A stretch of DNA of 35,355 nt from Thermotogaceae bacterium (lineage in GTDB: Bacteria > Thermotogota > Thermotogae > Thermotogales > Thermotogaceae): contig JAMOOR010000275.1 of the NCBI GenBank assembly GCA_027065235.1, forward strand, positions 1-35,355, given 5' to 3'. How positions within the stretch are numbered: position 1 is the first letter of the stretch; the number at the start of each line of letters is the position of its first letter. The position numbers were made by a program, and so were the translations under genes. Shown here piece after piece: positions 33,233-35,355 of this stretch. The notes under the pieces are model-generated. The model was not told where the DNA came from and ran no database searches. It saw only the letters and a program-made list of their open reading frames with translations.

Positions 33233-35355
33233 CACTATTTTCACCCTCTTTCTTTTGTTCTCTTTGCCTTTTTTCTTTATTCTCTTCTCCATACTCCTTG
33301 TCCTGATTTTCATCTTCTCTGTAATTTTCGTCGTAGGAATTTCTGTTTTCCTGAGTAACCTCTATTCTTTCGACTGAAAATCCCTGAGAATTCAATCTAT
33401 CCGATAAGAGATGAATGCTTTTTTCAATAGCATCTTGCGCGTCTTTACCAGAAACCTTGAACCTAATCTCAATATTATTTCCCTCTTTGATGACAATAAC
33501 CTCTATTTCTCCTAGCCTTGGTGGGTGGAGTTTTACAGTGGCTACCTCTGTGAAACTACTTTCATTTGACCTTCTAACTATTGTTTGGACTATCCTATTG
33601 AAAACTTCGTTTACATTTAATGATCTGTTAGAATTCGAGGCTTTTATTCCACCTTCTTCCATTAGAACTTTGTCTGATAAGTTGTTTTTGGCCATATCTA
33701 AAACATTTTCAAAAAGGTTTTTATGCGTGTTGCCGTTGCTTTTTGAAACATCATTAGAATTCTCAAAGTATATATTTTTGTATTTAACGCTTCCATGAGA
33801 GCTTTTGAATCTTTCTATTGTTTCAAGCATGGTATTCTTCAATTCGTATATAGCCCTAGCATTTTTGTGATTTCCCATCGTGGTTTTTCTAATAACAGTT
33901 ATTTGCATGCTATCAACAATTGCTTTTCTTTCTTTTTTTAATGCTCTAATTTCATAGAAAGTAGTTGCCTTTGAGTTACTTGAAACTAGGTTTTTCTTTT
34001 TCCCTGAAGGAAGATCAGAGACTAAAATCTTTATCTTCTTTGAAATCGATATAAGGTTGTTAATAACATTTTGCAAAATAAGACTATCATCATTAACCAC
34101 ATTCTGGTAAATAGGCCCTTGGTAAACCATGTTTATATTTCCGGAGTCATTTGCCCATTCATTGCCATGTGAATTTTCAGCATCATCTCTGCCAACAAGA
34201 GGAACATTTTCAGCATTAATGCCGTCTTCAGCTTGAGATGTAGCACTAGATTTTTCTTTATTTATCCATTGTGGATTAGATTTTTTTTGTAAGGGGTTCG
34301 TAGCATTATGTTTGCCTTCATCACTAAATGAATCCAATTTCTTTTCCTGGAGGTTTTCTGGCTTGTTAATTGAAAGGGCATTGTTGAGAAGATTTGAATC
34401 TTTGTTAGTCAGTTCACCTTTATGATCTTCATCTATTGAGTTAGCAGGAAGCATTCTTTGCCCTGTATTCTTGTTTCCATTCCTGACTTTTTTATTTGTA
34501 TTGGTTAGTTCCATTAACCTAGCTCTTGATTGTAGTGTATTAGAATTAGAAGAATTTTTTCTTAGTTCTTTAGCTACATTTGAAGAGGAGATTTCTTCAT
34601 TCGTACTTGTGATAGGGTTTTTAAGTATTATCTGTTCAATTTCATGAGGATATTTCGCTTCTTTGGTATTATTTGCATCTGAAATCTTACCACGGTTTTT
34701 TTCTTTTTCATTGGAAAAGTGCATCAAATGATCATTGTATTTTAAAGCATTATTCTTGTCTTTCAACATACCAAGCCTTTGATTAGTGTTTTTAAGATGG
34801 GTCTCAGCTGGTGAATTGATTTGGCCTTTATCATTCTTTGAGATTTCGAGCCTTTGCGTATTTTGGGCGACTTGGGAATTAACAGTTTTCGTTCTGTAAC
34901 CTTCTAAAACCTTTTTAGAGAAGTTCTTGGTGTTACTTGAACCAGTCTGTGAAGTTGATTCATGGCCAGATGGTGTAGAGGTTGTATGTTCAGTGATTTT
35001 GTTGTTCTCTCCAGCCGCTTGCTGCAGGTTTTTAGGTTGCTTTGCATGTATATATGTAGCCTTTGCATCTTTGTTGGTATTGGTATTTGCAGGATTTCCA
35101 TACTTCATATGGTAGGTGTTTTTAAGATGGGTCTCAGCTGGTGAATTGATTTGGCCTTTATCATTCTTTGAGATTTCGAGCCTTTGCGTATTTTGGGCGA
35201 CTTGGGAATTAACAGTTTTCGTTCTGTAACCTTCTAAAACCTTTTTAGAGAAGTTCTTGGTGTTACTTGAACCAGTCTGTGAAGTTGATTCATGGTCGGA
35301 TGGTGTAGAGGTTGTATGTTCAGTGATTCTATTGTTCTCTCCAGCTGCTTGCTGC
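33222..35355 (-). CDS. fliK: Flagellar hook-length control protein FliK, N-terminus outside window
   Basis: 710 residues are visible and the frame stays open to the window edge, so an ATG at 35108 is internal. The C-terminal Flg_hook domain is clear (EVATVKLHPPRLGEIEVIV, then IEIRFKVSGKDAQDAIEKSI, LLSDRLNSQGF), followed by a charged Glu/Lys/Asp tail. The rest is long, Asn/Ser/Lys/Thr-rich and low in hydrophobic residues, as expected of the molecular ruler part, which is exported unfolded. Two copies of a 110-residue unit lie in tandem near the visible N-terminus. FliK measures the hook and switches export to filament proteins. It is the first visible gene of the operon. Confidence 0.9.
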   Translation of the reverse strand, partial: QQAAGENNRITEHTTSTPSDHESTSQTGSSNTKNFSKKVLEGYRTKTVNSQVAQNTQRLEISKNDKGQINSPAETHLKNTYHMKYGNPANTNTNKDAKATYIHAKQPKNLQQAAGENNKITEHTTSTPSGHESTSQTGSSNTKNFSKKVLEGYRTKTVNSQVAQNTQRLEISKNDKGQINSPAETHLKNTNQRLGMLKDKNNALKYNDHLMHFSNEKEKNRGKISDANNTKEAKYPHEIEQIILKNPITSTNEEISSSNVAKELRKNSSNSNTLQSRARLMELTNTNKKVRNGNKNTGQRMLPANSIDEDHKGELTNKDSNLLNNALSINKPENLQEKKLDSFSDEGKHNATNPLQKKSNPQWINKEKSSATSQAEDGINAENVPLVGRDDAENSHGNEWANDSGNINMVYQGPIYQNVVNDDSLILQNVINNLISISKKIKILVSDLPSGKKKNLVSSNSKATTFYEIRALKKERKAIVDSMQITVIRKTTMGNHKNARAIYELKNTMLETIERFKSSHGSVKYKNIYFENSNDVSKSNGNTHKNLFENVLDMAKNNLSDKVLMEEGGIKASNSNRSLNVNEVFNRIVQTIVRRSNESSFTEVATVKLHPPRLGEIEVIVIKEGNNIEIRFKVSGKDAQDAIEKSIHLLSDRLNSQGFSVERIEVTQENRNSYDENYREDENQDKEYGEENKEKRQREQKKEGENSDDK
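34786..35025 (-). repeat. Second copy of a 330-bp tandem repeat in fliK
   Basis: This 240-base segment matches 35116-35355 with an offset of exactly 330 bases (110 codons). Five mismatches are visible, all transitions and all in the last 60 bases. The remaining 90 bases of the unit (35026-35115) appear once in the window. Confidence 0.9.
35116..35355 (-). repeat. First visible copy of the fliK tandem repeat, cut by the window edge
   Basis: Identical to the other copy for 180 bases (35116-35295), then differing at 35296, 35298, 35329, 35331 and 35346. Three of the changes are silent; two alter residues (Asp/Gly and Arg/Lys). Further copies may lie outside the window. Confidence 0.9.

Noticed and set aside
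33233-33313. A 27-residue N-terminal extension of FlgD
   Set aside because: It is the Glu/Lys-rich tail of fliK read in another frame; the FlgD family starts near ATG 33232, which has its own ribosome binding site.
35106-35108. ATG taken as the start of fliK
   Set aside because: The frame is open upstream to the window edge and encodes the same sequence as the downstream repeat copy, so coding clearly continues.
34786-35355. The fliK repeat considered as part of a mobile element
   Set aside because: There is no transposase, terminal inverted repeat or target duplication, and the unit is in frame inside a conserved gene, so a simple tandem duplication explains it.

Overview
This window looks like the chromosome of a member of the Thermotogota. 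I infer this from gene content and protein style: a Thermotoga-like 199-residue EF-Ts, a liv-type ABC operon whose binding protein is not a lipoprotein, FliY with CheC and FliN parts, FlbD, a lysine/ornithine decarboxylase, TrmFO, and very strong G-rich ribosome binding sites. The genus cannot be fixed from sequence reading alone. Coding density is very high, genes often overlap by 4 bases, and nothing looks like a prophage, insertion sequence or CRISPR array.

Layout. (1) 1-2890: the end of an RNA uracil-C5 methyltransferase gene, a tRNA-Gln(CTG) gene with a clear promoter and terminator, and a HerA-like ATPase. (2) 2889-4620, minus strand: a P-loop protein of the HPr kinase/PEP carboxykinase type, divergent from (3) 4679-10255, a branched-chain amino acid uptake operon, livH-livM-livG-livF, a CBS-ACT sensor protein and livJ, ending in a strong terminator. 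(4) 10253-14855, minus strand: a ferritin-like protein, dnaN with its own promoter, and a dnaX-ybaB-gap operon. (5) 14930-15496: a small secreted lytic transglycosylase. (6) 15469-21962, minus strand: glgX, an RsbW-like ATPase, trmFO, a FapA-like gene, a tiny membrane protein and a BioB-like radical SAM gene, apparently one operon. (7) 22028-24800, minus strand: csaB, tsf and an ornithine/lysine decarboxylase gene. (8) 24847-25635: a metallo-beta-lactamase-fold hydrolase. (9) 25616-35355, minus strand: a flagellar operon in transcription order fliK (start outside the window), flgD, flgE, flbD, motA, motB, fliL, fliM, fliY and a secreted protein of unknown function.

The flagellar block encodes hook-length control, hook cap, hook, stator and C-ring switch, so it builds and runs the motor. 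The liv block is a complete amino acid importer with a probable sensor. The replication genes dnaN and dnaX lie near each other but in separate transcription units.

The most interesting points are small-scale. Two genes (trmFO and the HPrK/PEPCK-like gene), and possibly a third (csaB), seem to start at CTG or ATT rather than ATG/GTG/TTG. dnaX carries an A7 run exactly where a gamma-type short product would be made, and both other frames stop almost at once. fliK contains a 330-bp in-frame tandem duplication, and its reading frame runs off the right edge. Several divergent gene pairs have interlocked promoters. I did not find a clearly new multi-gene defence or metabolic system.
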